Below are positions 8,305 to 20,286 of a DNA stretch of 64,000 nt, piece by piece. The DNA comes from Kutzneria chonburiensis. Its GTDB lineage: Bacteria; Actinomycetota; Actinomycetes; Mycobacteriales; Pseudonocardiaceae. A program made the position numbers and the translations under genes. The notes beneath the pieces were generated by a model that saw only the letters and a program-made list of their open reading frames with translations, ran no database searches and had not been told where the DNA came from. The stretch's first letter is position 1. The number at the start of each line of letters is the position of its first letter. The stretch is taken from positions 1,736,001 through 1,800,000 of the forward strand of contig NZ_CP097263.1 of the NCBI RefSeq assembly GCF_028622115.1. The letters are read 5' to 3'.

Positions 8305-10163
8305 TGGCCAGGGCCGTCGGCATCGATCTGGGCACCACCAACTCGGTGATCGCCGCATGGGAGGGCGGCGAGCCCGCCGTGATCCCCAACGCGGAGGGCT
8401 CCCGCACCACCCCGTCGGTGGTCGCCTACACGGAGTCCGGCGAGCGGCTGGTCGGCCAACTGGCCCGCCGCCAGGCGATCCTCAACCCCAAGGGCACCAT
8501 CTACTCGGCGAAGCGATTCATCGGCCGCCGCTTCGACGAGATCGCCGAGGAGGCCCGGGCGGTCGGCTTCGACGTGGTCGAGGGCGACGGCGGCGTGGTC
8601 CGATTCAAGGTCCGCGGCAAGCTGTACGCGCCCGAGGAGATCAGCGCCCAGGTGCTGCGCAAGCTGGCCGACGACGCCGGCAAGGCGCTCGGCGAGAAGG
8701 TCACCGAGGCCGTGATCACCGTGCCGGCGTACTTCAACGACGCGCAGCGGCAGGCCACCAAGGACGCCGGCCGGATCGCCGGCCTCGAGGTGCTGCGGAT
8801 CATCAACGAGCCGACCGCCGCGGCGCTGGCCTACGGACTGGACAACAAGGGCCACGAGACCGTGCTGGTGTTCGACCTGGGCGGCGGCACCTTCGACGTG
8901 AGCCTGCTCGACGTCGGCGACGGCGTTGTCGAGGTGCGGTCGACGGCGGGCGACACCCACCTCGGCGGCGACGACTTCGACCGCCGGATCGTGGACCACC
9001 TCGCCGAGCAGTTCCAACGCGACAACGGCATCGACCTGCGCTCCGATCCGCAGGCGCTGCAACGGCTGTTCGAGGCCGCCGAGAAGGCCAAGGTCGAGCT
9101 CAGCTCGGTCAGCCAGACCAGCGTGAACCTGCCGTTCATCACCGCCGACCGGGACGGCCCCAAGCACCTGACCACCACGCTGATGCGGTCGGTGTTCGAG
9201 GAGATCACCCGCGACCTGGTCGAGCGCTGTCTCGAGCCGGTCAAGCGGGCGATGGCCGACGCCAAGGTCACCGCCGACGACATCGACGAGGTGATCCTGG
9301 TCGGCGGCTCCACCCGGATCCCGGCCGTGCAGGCCCTGGTCCGCCGGCTCACCGGCGGCAAGGACCCGAACATGAGCGTGAACCCGGACGAGGTCGTCGC
9401 GCTCGGCGCGGCGGTGCAGGCCGGCGTGCTCAAGGGCGACGTGAAGGACGTGCTGCTGCTCGACGTCACGCCGCTGTCGCTGGGCGTGGAGACCCGCGGC
9501 GGGGTGATGACCAAGATCGTCGAGCGGAACACCACGATCCCGGCCCGCCGCACCGAGGTGTTCTCCACCGCCGAGGACAACCAGCCCGCGGTGGACGTGG
9601 TGGTGCTGCAAGGCGAACGGGAACGCGCGGCGGACAACCGGGTGCTCGGCCGGTTCCAACTGACCGACATCCGACCGGCGCCGCGGGGCGAGCCGCAGAT
9701 CGAGGTCACCTTCGATGTCGACGCCAACGGCATTCTCGACGTCACCGCGAAGGACAAGGACACCGGCGCCCAGCAGAGCATCACCATCAGCGAGAGCTCG
9801 AACCTGGACCAGGCCGAGATCGAGCGCATGGTGAGCGAGGCCGAGCGCAACCGCACCGACGACGAACGGCTGCGCACCGAGGTCGACGCGCGCAACGCCC
9901 TCGACACCGTCGCGTACCAGGTGGAACGGGCCATCAACGACAGCACACCCGAACATGAGCGGGCCCGTGCGCAACTGTTGGTGGAACAGGCCCGTGACGC
10001 CGTCAAGTCGGAGGCGCCGCTGGACCAGGTTCGGTCGCTGACCTCGGAGTTGCAACAGGTGCACGCGTCGCTGAGCGCGGCCCGTCGCGACGACGGCGGC
10101 GGCAGGAGCACCTCGTCGGACAGCGACGACGACGTGGTCGACGCCGAGTTCGACCGGGCGTGA
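8304..10163 (+). CDS. dnaK: Molecular chaperone DnaK (Hsp70)
   Basis: DnaK refolds proteins in ATP-driven cycles with DnaJ and GrpE. The 619-residue protein shows all landmarks: [19 protein letters not shown] at the start, [52 protein letters not shown] and the substrate-domain start [17 protein letters not shown]. The acidic tail ends in [12 protein letters not shown] rather than the usual EEVD-like bacterial end. ATG 8304 overlaps the previous stop. It sits in a compact second-set chaperone operon and is probably not the only dnaK of the genome. Confidence 0.97.
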   Translation: MARAVGIDLGTTNSVIAAWEGGEPAVIPNAEGSRTTPSVVAYTESGERLVGQLARRQAILNPKGTIYSAKRFIGRRFDEIAEEARAVGFDVVEGDGGVVRFKVRGKLYAPEEISAQVLRKLADDAGKALGEKVTEAVITVPAYFNDAQRQATKDAGRIAGLEVLRIINEPTAAALAYGLDNKGHETVLVFDLGGGTFDVSLLDVGDGVVEVRSTAGDTHLGGDDFDRRIVDHLAEQFQRDNGIDLRSDPQALQRLFEAAEKAKVELSSVSQTSVNLPFITADRDGPKHLTTTLMRSVFEEITRDLVERCLEPVKRAMADAKVTADDIDEVILVGGSTRIPAVQALVRRLTGGKDPNMSVNPDEVVALGAAVQAGVLKGDVKDVLLLDVTPLSLGVETRGGVMTKIVERNTTIPARRTEVFSTAEDNQPAVDVVVLQGERERAADNRVLGRFQLTDIRPAPRGEPQIEVTFDVDANGILDVTAKDKDTGAQQSITISESSNLDQAEIERMVSEAERNRTDDERLRTEVDARNALDTVAYQVERAINDSTPEHERARAQLLVEQARDAVKSEAPLDQVRSLTSELQQVHASLSAARRDDGGGRSTSSDSDDDVVDAEFDRA

Positions 10164-10172
10164 GGGACAGTC

Positions 10173-10703
10173 ATGACCAATCCGGAGCACGCCGCGGCGG
10201 ACCACGCTGCCACCGCGGCCGATGTCGGGGCCGGCGCCGACGCGCGCCCCCAGGAGCCGGTCCCGACCCGGCAGGCTCGGATCGAGGATCTCGAGGACCG
10301 ATGGCGGCGGGCGATGGCGGAGCTGGACAACACGCGCAAGCGTCACGCGGTCGAGCTGCGGCGGGCGACGGCCGCGGAACGGGCGAGGGTCGCCGCGGCG
10401 TGGCTGCCGGTGCTGGACAACCTGGAGTTGGCGCTCGCGCACGCGGATGCCGACCAGGGCAGCGTCCTGCAAGGCGTCCGCTCGATCCGGGACCAGGCCG
10501 TCCAGCTGCTCGCCGCGCTGGGATATCCCCGCGATGACGAGACCGGCGTGCCGTTCGACCCGAGCCGGCATGAGGTGGTCGCCGTGGTCAACGACCCGGA
10601 GACGGAACCGAACACCGTGGTCGGGGTGGTGCGGCCGGGCTACGGCGGGAGTGGCCACGAGCTGCGTCCGGCCGCCGTCACGGTGGCCGGGACCAGGGAG
10701 TGA
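10173..10703 (+). CDS. grpE: Nucleotide exchange factor GrpE
   Basis: GrpE releases ADP from DnaK. The 176-residue protein has a low-complexity Ala-rich start, a long coiled coil (IEDLEDRWRRAMAELDNTRK) and the C-terminal beta domain (VPFDPSRHEVVAVVNDPETE then PNTVVGVVRPGY, which replaces the usual VxxxGY). It lies 9 bases after dnaK and 6 before dnaJ, the classic order. Confidence 0.92.
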   Translation: MTNPEHAAADHAATAADVGAGADARPQEPVPTRQARIEDLEDRWRRAMAELDNTRKRHAVELRRATAAERARVAAAWLPVLDNLELALAHADADQGSVLQGVRSIRDQAVQLLAALGYPRDDETGVPFDPSRHEVVAVVNDPETEPNTVVGVVRPGYGGSGHELRPAAVTVAGTRE

Positions 10704-10709
10704 TGGTCC

Positions 10710-11564
10710 GTGGCGACCGACTTCTACGACTCGCTCGGTGTACCCCGGGACGCGTCCGCCGAGGACATCCAGCGGGCGTACCGGCGACTGGCCCGCCGCT
10801 ACCACCCTGACGTGAACTCAGATCCGGGAGCCGAGGAGCGGTTCAAACAGGTCAGCGAGGCCTACGCGGTGCTGTCCGATCCGGCGCAGCGCCGCCGGTA
10901 CGACCAGTTCGGCACGGACTTCCGCCGGGTTGCCGAGAACGCCGGCCGGCCGCGCCGAACCTCGGCGCCACAAGGCTTCGAGGGCATCGACATCGAGGAC
11001 CTGCTGAGCGGGCTGTTCCGCGGCCGCGGGCCGGTTCCCGGCGCCGACCAGGAGGCCGTGCTCGAACTGTCCGTCGAGGAGGCGTACCGCGGTGGACACC
11101 GGCGGCTGACCCTGCCGGGCACCGACCGGCAGTACGACGTCACCGTGCCGCCCGGAGTCCTTGACGGGCAACGGATCCGGCTCGCCGGACAGGGCGGGCG
11201 CGGCGGTGGCGACGCACCGGCCGGGGATCTGTACCTGGTCGTCAGCATCCGGCCGGATCGGCGCTATCGGTTGTCCGGCCGGGACATTCACCTCACGCTG
11301 CCGGTGACGCCGTGGGAGGCCGCGCTCGGCTCGACCGTGCCGGTGACCACGCCCGGCGGCGAGGTGAAGGTCCGCGTCGCCGCCGGATCGTCCAGCGGCC
11401 GGCGGCTTCGGCTGCGCGGCGAGGGCATGCCGAATCCGCACGGCCCGGCCGGCGACCTGTACGCCGAGGTGCGGGTGATGGTGCCCAAGCACCTCACCCG
11501 GCGGGAACGCGAGCTCTTCGAGGAACTGGCCGCGGTGTCCGAGTTCACCCCAAGGAGGACCTGA
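10710..11564 (+). CDS. dnaJ: DnaJ-class co-chaperone (CbpA-like, no zinc finger)
   Basis: The J domain ([20 protein letters not shown] then [17 protein letters not shown]) contains the HPD tripeptide that stimulates DnaK ATPase. A short G/F-like linker leads to two beta-sandwich substrate domains. The central cysteine-rich zinc finger of classical DnaJ is absent, so this is a type II/CbpA form of 284 residues. The start is GTG at 10710, six bases after grpE. The stop overlaps the next gene, a CbpM-like protein, matching the cbpA-cbpM pairing. Confidence 0.93.
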   Translation: MATDFYDSLGVPRDASAEDIQRAYRRLARRYHPDVNSDPGAEERFKQVSEAYAVLSDPAQRRRYDQFGTDFRRVAENAGRPRRTSAPQGFEGIDIEDLLSGLFRGRGPVPGADQEAVLELSVEEAYRGGHRRLTLPGTDRQYDVTVPPGVLDGQRIRLAGQGGRGGGDAPAGDLYLVVSIRPDRRYRLSGRDIHLTLPVTPWEAALGSTVPVTTPGGEVKVRVAAGSSSGRRLRLRGEGMPNPHGPAGDLYAEVRVMVPKHLTRRERELFEELAAVSEFTPRRT

Positions 11565-11850
11565 TGGCCGCATACCAACTCGTCCGGCCGGTGCTGCTCA
11601 GCGCCGAGACGGTGGCCGCGCGCAGCGGGCTGCATCCGGACCTGATCCGCCGCTACGCCGCGCTGGGCCTGGTGGAGAGCACGACCGACCGGTCCGGACG
11701 GTTGTGGTTCCCGCCGGCGACGGTGCCGGCGCTGGCCCGCGTGCAGCGGCTGCGCACCGGGCTGGCACTGAACTACGCGGCGATCGGGCTGGTGCTCGAC
11801 CTGCTCGACCGGATCAGGGTGCTGGAAGCCCAAGTCAGGAGCCAACAGCG

Positions 11851-11860
<10 letters not shown>
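11564..11860 (+). CDS. MerR/CbpM/HspR-like chaperone modulator
   Basis: The 98-residue protein has a MerR-type helix-turn-helix ([20 protein letters not shown] then [15 protein letters not shown]) and a C-terminal helix ending [10 protein letters not shown]. In actinobacteria the gene after dnaK-grpE-dnaJ is usually the repressor hspR, with a closely related layout (GMHPQTLRxYxxLGLV). It could therefore be an autoregulator, or a CbpM that binds the J domain and inhibits it. The first option predicts an HAIR operator, which I did not find. It overlaps both neighbours. Confidence 0.8.
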
Positions 11861-14459
<2,599 letters not shown>

Positions 14460-14463
<4 letters not shown>

Positions 14464-14903
14464 CCACGGTGGTGTGTGCCCACTGTGGACACCGAAACCG
14501 GCTGCCGTCGGCGGCCGCCGGTCGGCCGAGGTGCGGCAACTGCCACGAGCCGCTGCCGTGGATCGTGGACGCCGGCGACGACGACTTCGCGGAGGTCGCC
14601 GAGCGAGCGACGCTTCCCGTGCTCGTCGATCTGTGGGCGACGTGGTGCGGGCCGTGCCGCATGGTCAGCCCCGCCCTGGTGCAGCTGGCGACGGAGAAGG
14701 CCGGCGAGCTGAAACTCGTCAAGGTCGACGTCGACCGGGCGCCGATGCTGTCCGAGCGGTTCACTGTGCGCGCCGTGCCGACCCTCCTGGTGCTCAGGGA
14801 AGGTCAGGTCGTCGCACGGCAGGCCGGCGCCGCGCCCGTGCCGGAGCTGCGGTCCTGGGTGGACCGCGCGCTCGCGGACCGCAGCGAGGAGGCCAGGACA
14901 TGA
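14460..14903 (+). CDS. Thioredoxin with N-terminal zinc ribbon (TrxC type)
   Basis: The first 30 residues contain two Cys pairs (CAHC and CGNC), the zinc ribbon of thioredoxin 2. The thioredoxin fold follows with the [11 protein letters not shown] active site and the cis-proline segment [13 protein letters not shown]. TrxC proteins reduce disulfides under oxidative stress. The ATGA overlap with clpB shows coupling. The flavoprotein downstream is the obvious candidate reductase, but it lacks a CxxC (see its entry). Confidence 0.95.
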
Positions 14904-15163
14904 CCGCGATCGTGGATCCGCATCTGATGTGGGTGCGGAACGTGCTGCCCCGCACCCCGCAGGGCTGCGAGGAGTGCCTGGCCGGCGGCACTTCGTGGCT
15001 GCATCTGCGCCTGTGCCTGACCTGCGGGCACGTCGGCTGCTGCGACTCGTCGCCGATGCGGCACGCCAGCCGGCACGCGCACACGGTCGGCCATCCGATC
15101 GTCGAGTCGTTCGAACCGGGCGAGAACTGGCGATGGTGCTACGTCGACCAGGCCTTCGTGTGA
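14900..15163 (+). CDS. UBP-type zinc-finger protein, 87 aa
   Basis: The whole protein is one ZnF-UBP-like domain: CEECLAGG, CLTCGHVGCCDSS, then a His ladder HASRHAHTVGHPIV and a GENWRWCYVD strand. In eukaryotes this fold binds ubiquitin C-termini and histone deacetylases; free-standing bacterial versions are of unknown function. It overlaps trx and the following flavoprotein by four bases each, so it probably works with them. Bacterial ubiquitin is not expected here, so the ligand is open. Confidence 0.88.
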   Translation: MTAIVDPHLMWVRNVLPRTPQGCEECLAGGTSWLHLRLCLTCGHVGCCDSSPMRHASRHAHTVGHPIVESFEPGENWRWCYVDQAFV

Positions 15164-16839
15164 TCGCCGGGTCGGGGCAGTCGCTGATGGAGACGCCGGA
15201 CCCGGACGGCGCCTTCCCCCGCCTGACCGACGAGCAGATCGACACCCTGGCCCGACTCGGCTCCGTGCGGCCGACGAGGGTCGGCGACCGGCTGTACGAG
15301 CAGGGTGCGCAGGCAGGCGACTTCTACGTGGTGCTGGCCGGCATGGTCGCCGTCGTCGAAGGCGCCGGCGCACGGCAGCGCATCGTGCAGGTGCACGGCC
15401 CCCGCCGCTTCCTCGGCGAAGTCGGTCTGCTGGAAGGACAACCGGCCTTCGTCGGCGCGGTCGTCGTGCAGCCGGGCGAGGTGCTCGCCGTGCCGCTGGA
15501 CTCGCTGCGGCCGGTGGTGCTCGGCGACCCGGCGCTCGGCGAGGAGATCCTGCGCGCCTACCTGATCCGCCGGTCGCTGCTGATCGGGCACGGCGCCGGC
15601 CTGCGGATCATCGGCTCGTGTTTCTCGCCGGACACCCGGCGACTGCTGGAGTTCGCCGCTCGCAACCGGCTGCCGCACCGGTATCTGGACGTGGAGAAGG
15701 ACGCCAAGGCGGAGACGTTGCTCACCCGGTTCGGCGTGCCGCCGGACGAGACACCGGTGGTCGTCCTGGACGGCAAGGACCTGCTGCGCAACCCCAGCAA
15801 TGCCGAACTGGCCAGCAGGATGGGGTTGCGGCGACCGGAGCCGCGGCCCGAGGTGTCCGACCTGCTCGTGATCGGCGCCGGTCCGGCGGGACTGGCCACG
15901 GTCGTCTACGCCGCGTCGGACGGGCTGACGGTCGCCGCGGTGGAGGGCACCGCCACCGGCGGCCAGGCCGGCACCACCTCCAGGATCGAGAACTACCTGG
16001 GCTTCCCGGCTGGGATATCGGGCGCGGAGTTGGCGGAGCGGTCCACCATCCAGGCGGACAAGTTCGGCGGGCGGGTCACGGTGCCCGCGGCGGCGCTGAC
16101 TCTTCGTCCGTGCGGGGGCCATCACCTCGTCGGCCTCGACGACGGCACGGAACTCACCGCCCGCGCGGTGGTGATCGCCACCGGCGTGCGCTACCGGCGC
16201 CTGCCGGTGCCGGGCATCGAACGCTACGAGGGGACCTGCGTGTACTACGCCGCGACCGCGCACGAGGCTCGGACCTGTCGCACCGCGCCGGTCTCTGTCG
16301 TCGGTGGCGGCAACTCGGCCGGGCAGGCCGCGGTGTTCCTGGCGCGCGAGTCGTCGCAGGTGCACCTCCTGGTGCGCGGTGGCGACCTGGGGGACAACAT
16401 GTCCCGCTACCTCGTCGATCAGGTGACTTCTCATCCACGGATCGCGGTGCTGACGCACACCGAGGTGCGGGACGTGGTGGGGGACGAGGATCTGCGAGGA
16501 CTCGTGGTCGAGGACACCGCGGCCGGCGAACGGCAGGTGGTGGACACCCAGGTGTTGTTCGTGTTCATCGGCGCCCGCCCGCACACCACGTGGCTGGCCG
16601 GCGCGGTCGCCCTCGATCCGGACGGATTCGTGCTCACCGGCCCGGACGCGGATGGCCATCGGGATGACGGCGTGTGGCGGCATGTGCCGCGGCGACCGCT
16701 TGCGTTGGAGACGACCCGGCCCGGCGTGTTCGCCGTCGGCGACGTGCGCCGTGGGTCGGTCAAGCGGGTGTCCGCCGCGGCGGGCGAGGGCGCGACGGCG
16801 GTGCGGATGGTGCACGACCATCTCTTCGAGGAGGACTGA
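15160..16839 (+). CDS. Three-domain flavoprotein: cNMP-binding + thioredoxin-like + TrxR-like without CxxC
   Basis: Residues about 10-140 form a CRP-type cyclic-nucleotide-binding domain (RVGDRLYEQGAQAGDFYVVL). Residues about 150-225 look like a thioredoxin/glutaredoxin-like domain with a single Cys154 (GSCFSPDTRRLLEFAARNR). The rest is a thioredoxin reductase-type FAD/NADPH module with VIGAGPAGLATVVYAASDG, GGQAGTTSRIENYLGFP and VVGGGNSAGQAAVFLA. Where TrxR has CATC this protein has C360-V-Y-Y, so it cannot use the usual dithiol. The GTG at 15160 overlaps the previous stop; ATG 15187 is an alternative start. Confidence 0.9.
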   Translation: MIAGSGQSLMETPDPDGAFPRLTDEQIDTLARLGSVRPTRVGDRLYEQGAQAGDFYVVLAGMVAVVEGAGARQRIVQVHGPRRFLGEVGLLEGQPAFVGAVVVQPGEVLAVPLDSLRPVVLGDPALGEEILRAYLIRRSLLIGHGAGLRIIGSCFSPDTRRLLEFAARNRLPHRYLDVEKDAKAETLLTRFGVPPDETPVVVLDGKDLLRNPSNAELASRMGLRRPEPRPEVSDLLVIGAGPAGLATVVYAASDGLTVAAVEGTATGGQAGTTSRIENYLGFPAGISGAELAERSTIQADKFGGRVTVPAAALTLRPCGGHHLVGLDDGTELTARAVVIATGVRYRRLPVPGIERYEGTCVYYAATAHEARTCRTAPVSVVGGGNSAGQAAVFLARESSQVHLLVRGGDLGDNMSRYLVDQVTSHPRIAVLTHTEVRDVVGDEDLRGLVVEDTAAGERQVVDTQVLFVFIGARPHTTWLAGAVALDPDGFVLTGPDADGHRDDGVWRHVPRRPLALETTRPGVFAVGDVRRGSVKRVSAAAGEGATAVRMVHDHLFEED

Positions 16840-17291
16840 TGCCGGTTTTCAGCGTGACCCGCTTCGAACGGTTCTTTCGCGAGGCCGCGGGTCTGCACAT
16901 GGACAAGAGCGACCTCAAGCGGTTCGAGGACTTCCTTGACCGGAACGTGCACGACCTGTTCGTGGCGGCCGGTGTGACCGCGAAGGCGAACGGCCGAGAC
17001 GTGATCGAGCCGGCCGACCTGCCGATCACCAAGGGTCTCCAGGAATGCGTGCGTGAGTTCCGCAAGCTGGACGAGGAACTGGACGTGGCGCCGATGCTGG
17101 CGCAGGTGATCGCGCTGCCGCCGCCGTTGCACCGGACCGTCAGCGCTGACGCGCGAGACCGGTTGCCGCACATCGCCGGCGGACTCGGCGTCGCTCTGGC
17201 GCGCGCGTTCCCGATCGTCGCCCCGTCCGTGAAGAACCCGGGCACCGCCGAGTGGGAACAGGTGTTCGCGCTGTTCGACCTGTTGCTGTAG
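16839..17291 (+). CDS. DUF1931 family protein (double histone fold)
   Basis: The 150-residue protein begins VTRFERFFREAAGLHMDKSD and has the paired pattern of DUF1931, for which Thermus and Aquifex structures show two histone folds in one chain (established knowledge). The segments KSDLKRFEDFLDRNVHDLFV and DVIEPADLPITKGLQ give the first histone-like helix-strand-helix. Whether it binds DNA is not known. ATG 16839 overlaps the preceding stop (TGATG), so it is the last tightly coupled gene of the stress operon. Confidence 0.85.
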   Translation: MPVFSVTRFERFFREAAGLHMDKSDLKRFEDFLDRNVHDLFVAAGVTAKANGRDVIEPADLPITKGLQECVREFRKLDEELDVAPMLAQVIALPPPLHRTVSADARDRLPHIAGGLGVALARAFPIVAPSVKNPGTAEWEQVFALFDLLL

Positions 17292-17347
17292 ATCCGGGCC
17301 GATGCCGGGCCTGGCTCGAGGTTCTGCGAAAGGTGGAGACGAAGACA

Positions 17348-17404
17348 GTGGCATACAACGGAAAATTCGAGTCGGCCGACCGCGGCACCTGGTGGCGGAC
17401 ATGA
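17348..17404 (+). CDS. Possible 18-residue small protein or leader peptide
   Basis: A GTG at 17348 follows AGGTGGAG by nine bases and reads MAYNGKFESADRGTWWRT, then TGA at 17402-17404. The stop overlaps the likely prsW start ATG (17401) as ATGA, the same coupling used throughout the operon. The peptide has two adjacent tryptophans near its end. It could be a translated leader that couples prsW to the operon. A longer PrsW starting at 17302 in another frame is the competing reading. Confidence 0.35.
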   Translation: MAYNGKFESADRGTWWRT

Positions 17405-18276
17405 CCGCCACGCACGTCCGGCCGGTCCGCCGGCAATGGCCCCGGATCTTCGGCGTCGGGCTGACGCTGTGGCTGCTGTCGGCGGTCGTCACCTACCTCA
17501 CCGGCAACCCCAACCTGCTCCCGACGCTGGTGCTGGTGGGCAGCTTCCTGCTGCCGGTCACGTTCGTCGCGTGGGCGTTCGAGCGCCGCGACTCCGGCGA
17601 GATCACCGCGGAGCTGGTGTGCGGCACGTTCCTGGTGGGCGGCGTGCTGGGTGTGCTGGGCGCCTCGGTGCTGGAGGCGTATCTGCTGCACCCGTCGTCC
17701 TGGCTGTACCTCGGGGTCGGTCTGATCGAGGAAGCCGTCAAGCTGGTCGCGCTCGCCCTGCTGACCAGGAGACTCGTCGTGCGGTCGCCCCGGGACGGGA
17801 TGATCCTCGGCGGCGCCGTCGGTTTCGGCTTCGCGGCGTTCGAAACCGCCGGCTATGCGCTGACGGCGCTGTTCACACCGCAGGGACTGTCCCTGTCGGA
17901 CGTGGTGACCACCGAGCTGCTGCGCGGCGTGCTCACGCCGGTCGGACACGGACTGTGGACCGCGATCCTCGGCGGCGTCCTGTTCGCCACCGTCCACAAT
18001 GGTCGGATCAGGTTCACGGTCCGGTTGCTGGTGGCGTACCTGGGTGTCTCGCTGCTGCACGCGGTGTGGGACTCGATGTCCGGTATCGCGTTGACACTCA
18101 CGCTGCTGCTGACCGGCGGCCCGCACTGGGAGTTCGACCTGTCCCGCGGCTGGCTGGCGGAGCCGACAGCGGGCCAGGTGCGGGTGTACACCGAACTGAC
18201 CTGGCTCGGCTACGCGGTGGTAGGGCTGATCGGTGTTCTCTGGCTGGCGGCCATGGTCAGGCGGGCCCGCAGGTAG
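17401..18276 (+). CDS. prsW: PrsW family intramembrane metalloprotease
   Basis: The protein has about eight hydrophobic segments and the PrsW signatures: GLIEEAVKLVALALL (EExxK), GFGFAAFETAGYAL, a GHGLWTAILGG histidine and LLHAVWDSM. PrsW of Bacillus cleaves an anti-sigma factor; here no anti-sigma factor is in view. ATG 17401 begins MTATHVRPVRRQWPRIFGVG, a basic N-terminus right before the first membrane helix; ATG 17302 would add 33 atypical residues. It follows the stress operon on the same strand. Confidence 0.88.
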   Translation: MTATHVRPVRRQWPRIFGVGLTLWLLSAVVTYLTGNPNLLPTLVLVGSFLLPVTFVAWAFERRDSGEITAELVCGTFLVGGVLGVLGASVLEAYLLHPSSWLYLGVGLIEEAVKLVALALLTRRLVVRSPRDGMILGGAVGFGFAAFETAGYALTALFTPQGLSLSDVVTTELLRGVLTPVGHGLWTAILGGVLFATVHNGRIRFTVRLLVAYLGVSLLHAVWDSMSGIALTLTLLLTGGPHWEFDLSRGWLAEPTAGQVRVYTELTWLGYAVVGLIGVLWLAAMVRRARR

Positions 18277-18352
18277 CACGGGTGGTTCCCGCGATGCGGA
18301 AAGTGGACACGAGTCGGCGCATAGCGGACGGACAACGGTGTGTGCCGTGGTT

Positions 18353-19078
18353 ATGGTCAGCGGTGTGGTCGAAGATCGACAGGCCGCGGTTGCTGCGGCG
18401 ATCGGGAAGGTCGCCCGCCTCGACGACGTGCCGATCGCGTTGGACCATGTCTGCCGCGCCTGTGCCCAGATGCTCGATGTGGACGGGGTCAGCCTGTGCA
18501 CGATCAGCGACCTCGGCCTCGGCGAGCCGATCGCGGCCACCAACGCCCTGAGCGACCACGCGGTCGAGCTGGAGATCACCATCGGCGTGGGACCGGGTAT
18601 GGAGGCGCTCGACGAGGGGGAGACGGTGCTCGCGCACGACCTGACCAGCGTCAGCAGCAGCGCTCGATGGCCGGCGCTGGCCGCGATGCTGGTGGGGCTC
18701 GGCGTGCAGGCGGTGTTCGCCTTGCCGCTGACCACCAGCGATGTGACGGTCGGGGTCCTCGAACTGTATCGGCGCAGGCCGAAACCGTTGACCGAGGCGG
18801 AGTTGGCCGATGCGCAGCTGTTCGCCGACTACGCCCTGCACCTGCTCGTCATCGGCGATCGCGACCCGTCCGGGTGGGGGATAGACGCCCTGCTGACCGG
18901 TTCGCTCAGCGCACAGTGGGCACGGGTCCACCAGGCCATCGGCGTGGTGTCCGCCCAGCTGGAGATCGGTGCCTCGCAGGCATATCAGCGGCTGCGGGCC
19001 CACACGTTCGCGAGCGACCTCGGATTGCGCGAGGTGGCCGGGGCCGTGCTGGACGGCCGCGTCCGGTTCACCGCCTGA
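18353..19078 (+). CDS. GAF and ANTAR domain protein
   Basis: Residues about 10-165 form a GAF sensor (SLCTISDLGLGEPIAATNAL). The C-terminal 55 residues (VHQAIGVVSAQLEIGASQAY) are an ANTAR RNA-binding domain, which in actinobacteria prevents early termination by binding hairpins in leader RNAs. The signal and target are unknown. ATG 18353 is the best start; GTG codons at 18338 and 18347 are alternatives. It lies 76 bases after prsW and is convergent with an AraC gene. Confidence 0.9.
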   Translation: MVSGVVEDRQAAVAAAIGKVARLDDVPIALDHVCRACAQMLDVDGVSLCTISDLGLGEPIAATNALSDHAVELEITIGVGPGMEALDEGETVLAHDLTSVSSSARWPALAAMLVGLGVQAVFALPLTTSDVTVGVLELYRRRPKPLTEAELADAQLFADYALHLLVIGDRDPSGWGIDALLTGSLSAQWARVHQAIGVVSAQLEIGASQAYQRLRAHTFASDLGLREVAGAVLDGRVRFTA

Positions 19079-19088
19079 CCCGCGTCGG

Positions 19089-20084
19089 TCAACGCGGCGT
19101 GGCCCGGCGAAGCGTGGTCGACGGGCCGACCCCGTAGCGTGTGCGGTAGGCAGCTGCGAAGCGGCTGACGTGCCCGAAGCCCCACTTGTGGGCGATCTGG
19201 GTCACGGTCACCTGGTCGGGCCCGAAGGCGCTGAGGTCCTGGTGGGCGCGGACCAGGCGCACCTGGCGCAGATAGCTCATCGGAGACATGCCAAGGTGCC
19301 GCTGGAAGCCGTGTTGCAGGGTTCGGACACTGACGGCGGCGACCTCGGCGAGCGCCGACACGGTGAACGGCCGTTCGGGATGCGCTTCGATGACGTCGAC
19401 GGCGGGTTTGATCTGGGACGCCGAACACGGAGCCGGATTCATCAGGGCGTCGTGGTGGCGGTGGTTCACGGCCAGCAGGAGTCCGGTGAGCAGCGCTTCC
19501 TGTATGCGGCCCGCGAGAAGCGGATTGGTGAGCAGGCCTCGTGGGTTGGCCATGTCTCCCGCGACCATCGTGGCCAACTGCGCCCAGGTGCGTCCGGGAC
19601 CTTCGGTGACGTCCATCGTCGGGTCCAGATGCGGTGGCGTGCCTATCGTCGTGCCCAGCAGTTGTTCCAACTGGCCTTGCAGTGCCGTGCGTTCGATCTT
19701 GACGGCCAGCAGACGGCAATCGTCGTTCCAGCGGTCCAGCGTGGTGTCCCCGATCGGTTGGAACACGGCGGCGCGGCTGGTGGTGGCCAACGAGGGATCG
19801 GCGCCGCCCTGGTGCCAGGCCAGGGCACCGGACAGCGGAAGGTCGACGTGATAGGCGCCGAGTTCGCCGAACCGCATGCGGAGGTCGCTGGCGAAGCGGA
19901 GGTCTCCCAAACTGATGTCCCCCATGCGTGAGAGGTCGAAAGACGCACCGAACTGCTCGGCGGGTGCCAGGAGATCGATCTTGTTGGCGTAGAAGTAATC
20001 GGCCAGGACGAGTCGGGCCTCGTCGAGATGGGTCGTGCGGTAGTCAGCCTTTCGTGCGAACTCTGCCCCATGTAGATCATGCAT
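19089..20084 (-). CDS. AraC family transcriptional regulator
   Basis: The C-terminal 100 residues carry the two helix-turn-helices of AraC/XylS (PFTVSALAEVAAVSVRTLQH, QHLGMSP-like FQRHLGMSPMSYLRQVRLVR and the WGFGHVSRFAAAYRTRYGVG signature). The N-terminal 190 residues match the AraC-binding-like domain of regulators of catabolic genes. ATG 20084 has GGGAG nine bases upstream. An upstream extension to 20204 is possible but lacks a binding site. No obvious target gene is adjacent. Confidence 0.92.
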   Translation of the reverse strand: MHDLHGAEFARKADYRTTHLDEARLVLADYFYANKIDLLAPAEQFGASFDLSRMGDISLGDLRFASDLRMRFGELGAYHVDLPLSGALAWHQGGADPSLATTSRAAVFQPIGDTTLDRWNDDCRLLAVKIERTALQGQLEQLLGTTIGTPPHLDPTMDVTEGPGRTWAQLATMVAGDMANPRGLLTNPLLAGRIQEALLTGLLLAVNHRHHDALMNPAPCSASQIKPAVDVIEAHPERPFTVSALAEVAAVSVRTLQHGFQRHLGMSPMSYLRQVRLVRAHQDLSAFGPDQVTVTQIAHKWGFGHVSRFAAAYRTRYGVGPSTTLRRATPR

Positions 20085-20249
20085 GTTGTTCGCTCCCGCA
20101 GAACCCGGCCGTAGACATAACGGTCCCAGGATAGGGTGGTGCTCGCGTCCAGGGCCCGCTCCGCACAGCCGGAAGCACGCTCGCGTCTCCCCGATTGGTC
20201 CCACGGTTGTGTGTGCCGAAAACCACGTGCACGCAGGCCAAGCGAGCCG

Positions 20250-20286
20250 CGCCGACCTGCGGAAGTTGCATTCCCGCAGGTCGGCG
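20250..20286 (-). terminator. 13-bp perfect hairpin, likely terminator
   Basis: The arms CGCCGACCTGCGG (20250-20262) and CCGCAGGTCGGCG (20274-20286) pair perfectly around an 11-base loop. It lies downstream of the speD fragment and upstream of the AraC gene on the minus strand. There is no T-tract, as is common in actinomycetes. Confidence 0.6.

Noticed and set aside
8283..10805. 840-residue minus-strand frame opposite dnaK-grpE
   Set aside because: Antisense shadow of strongly conserved chaperone genes; it has no family resemblance.
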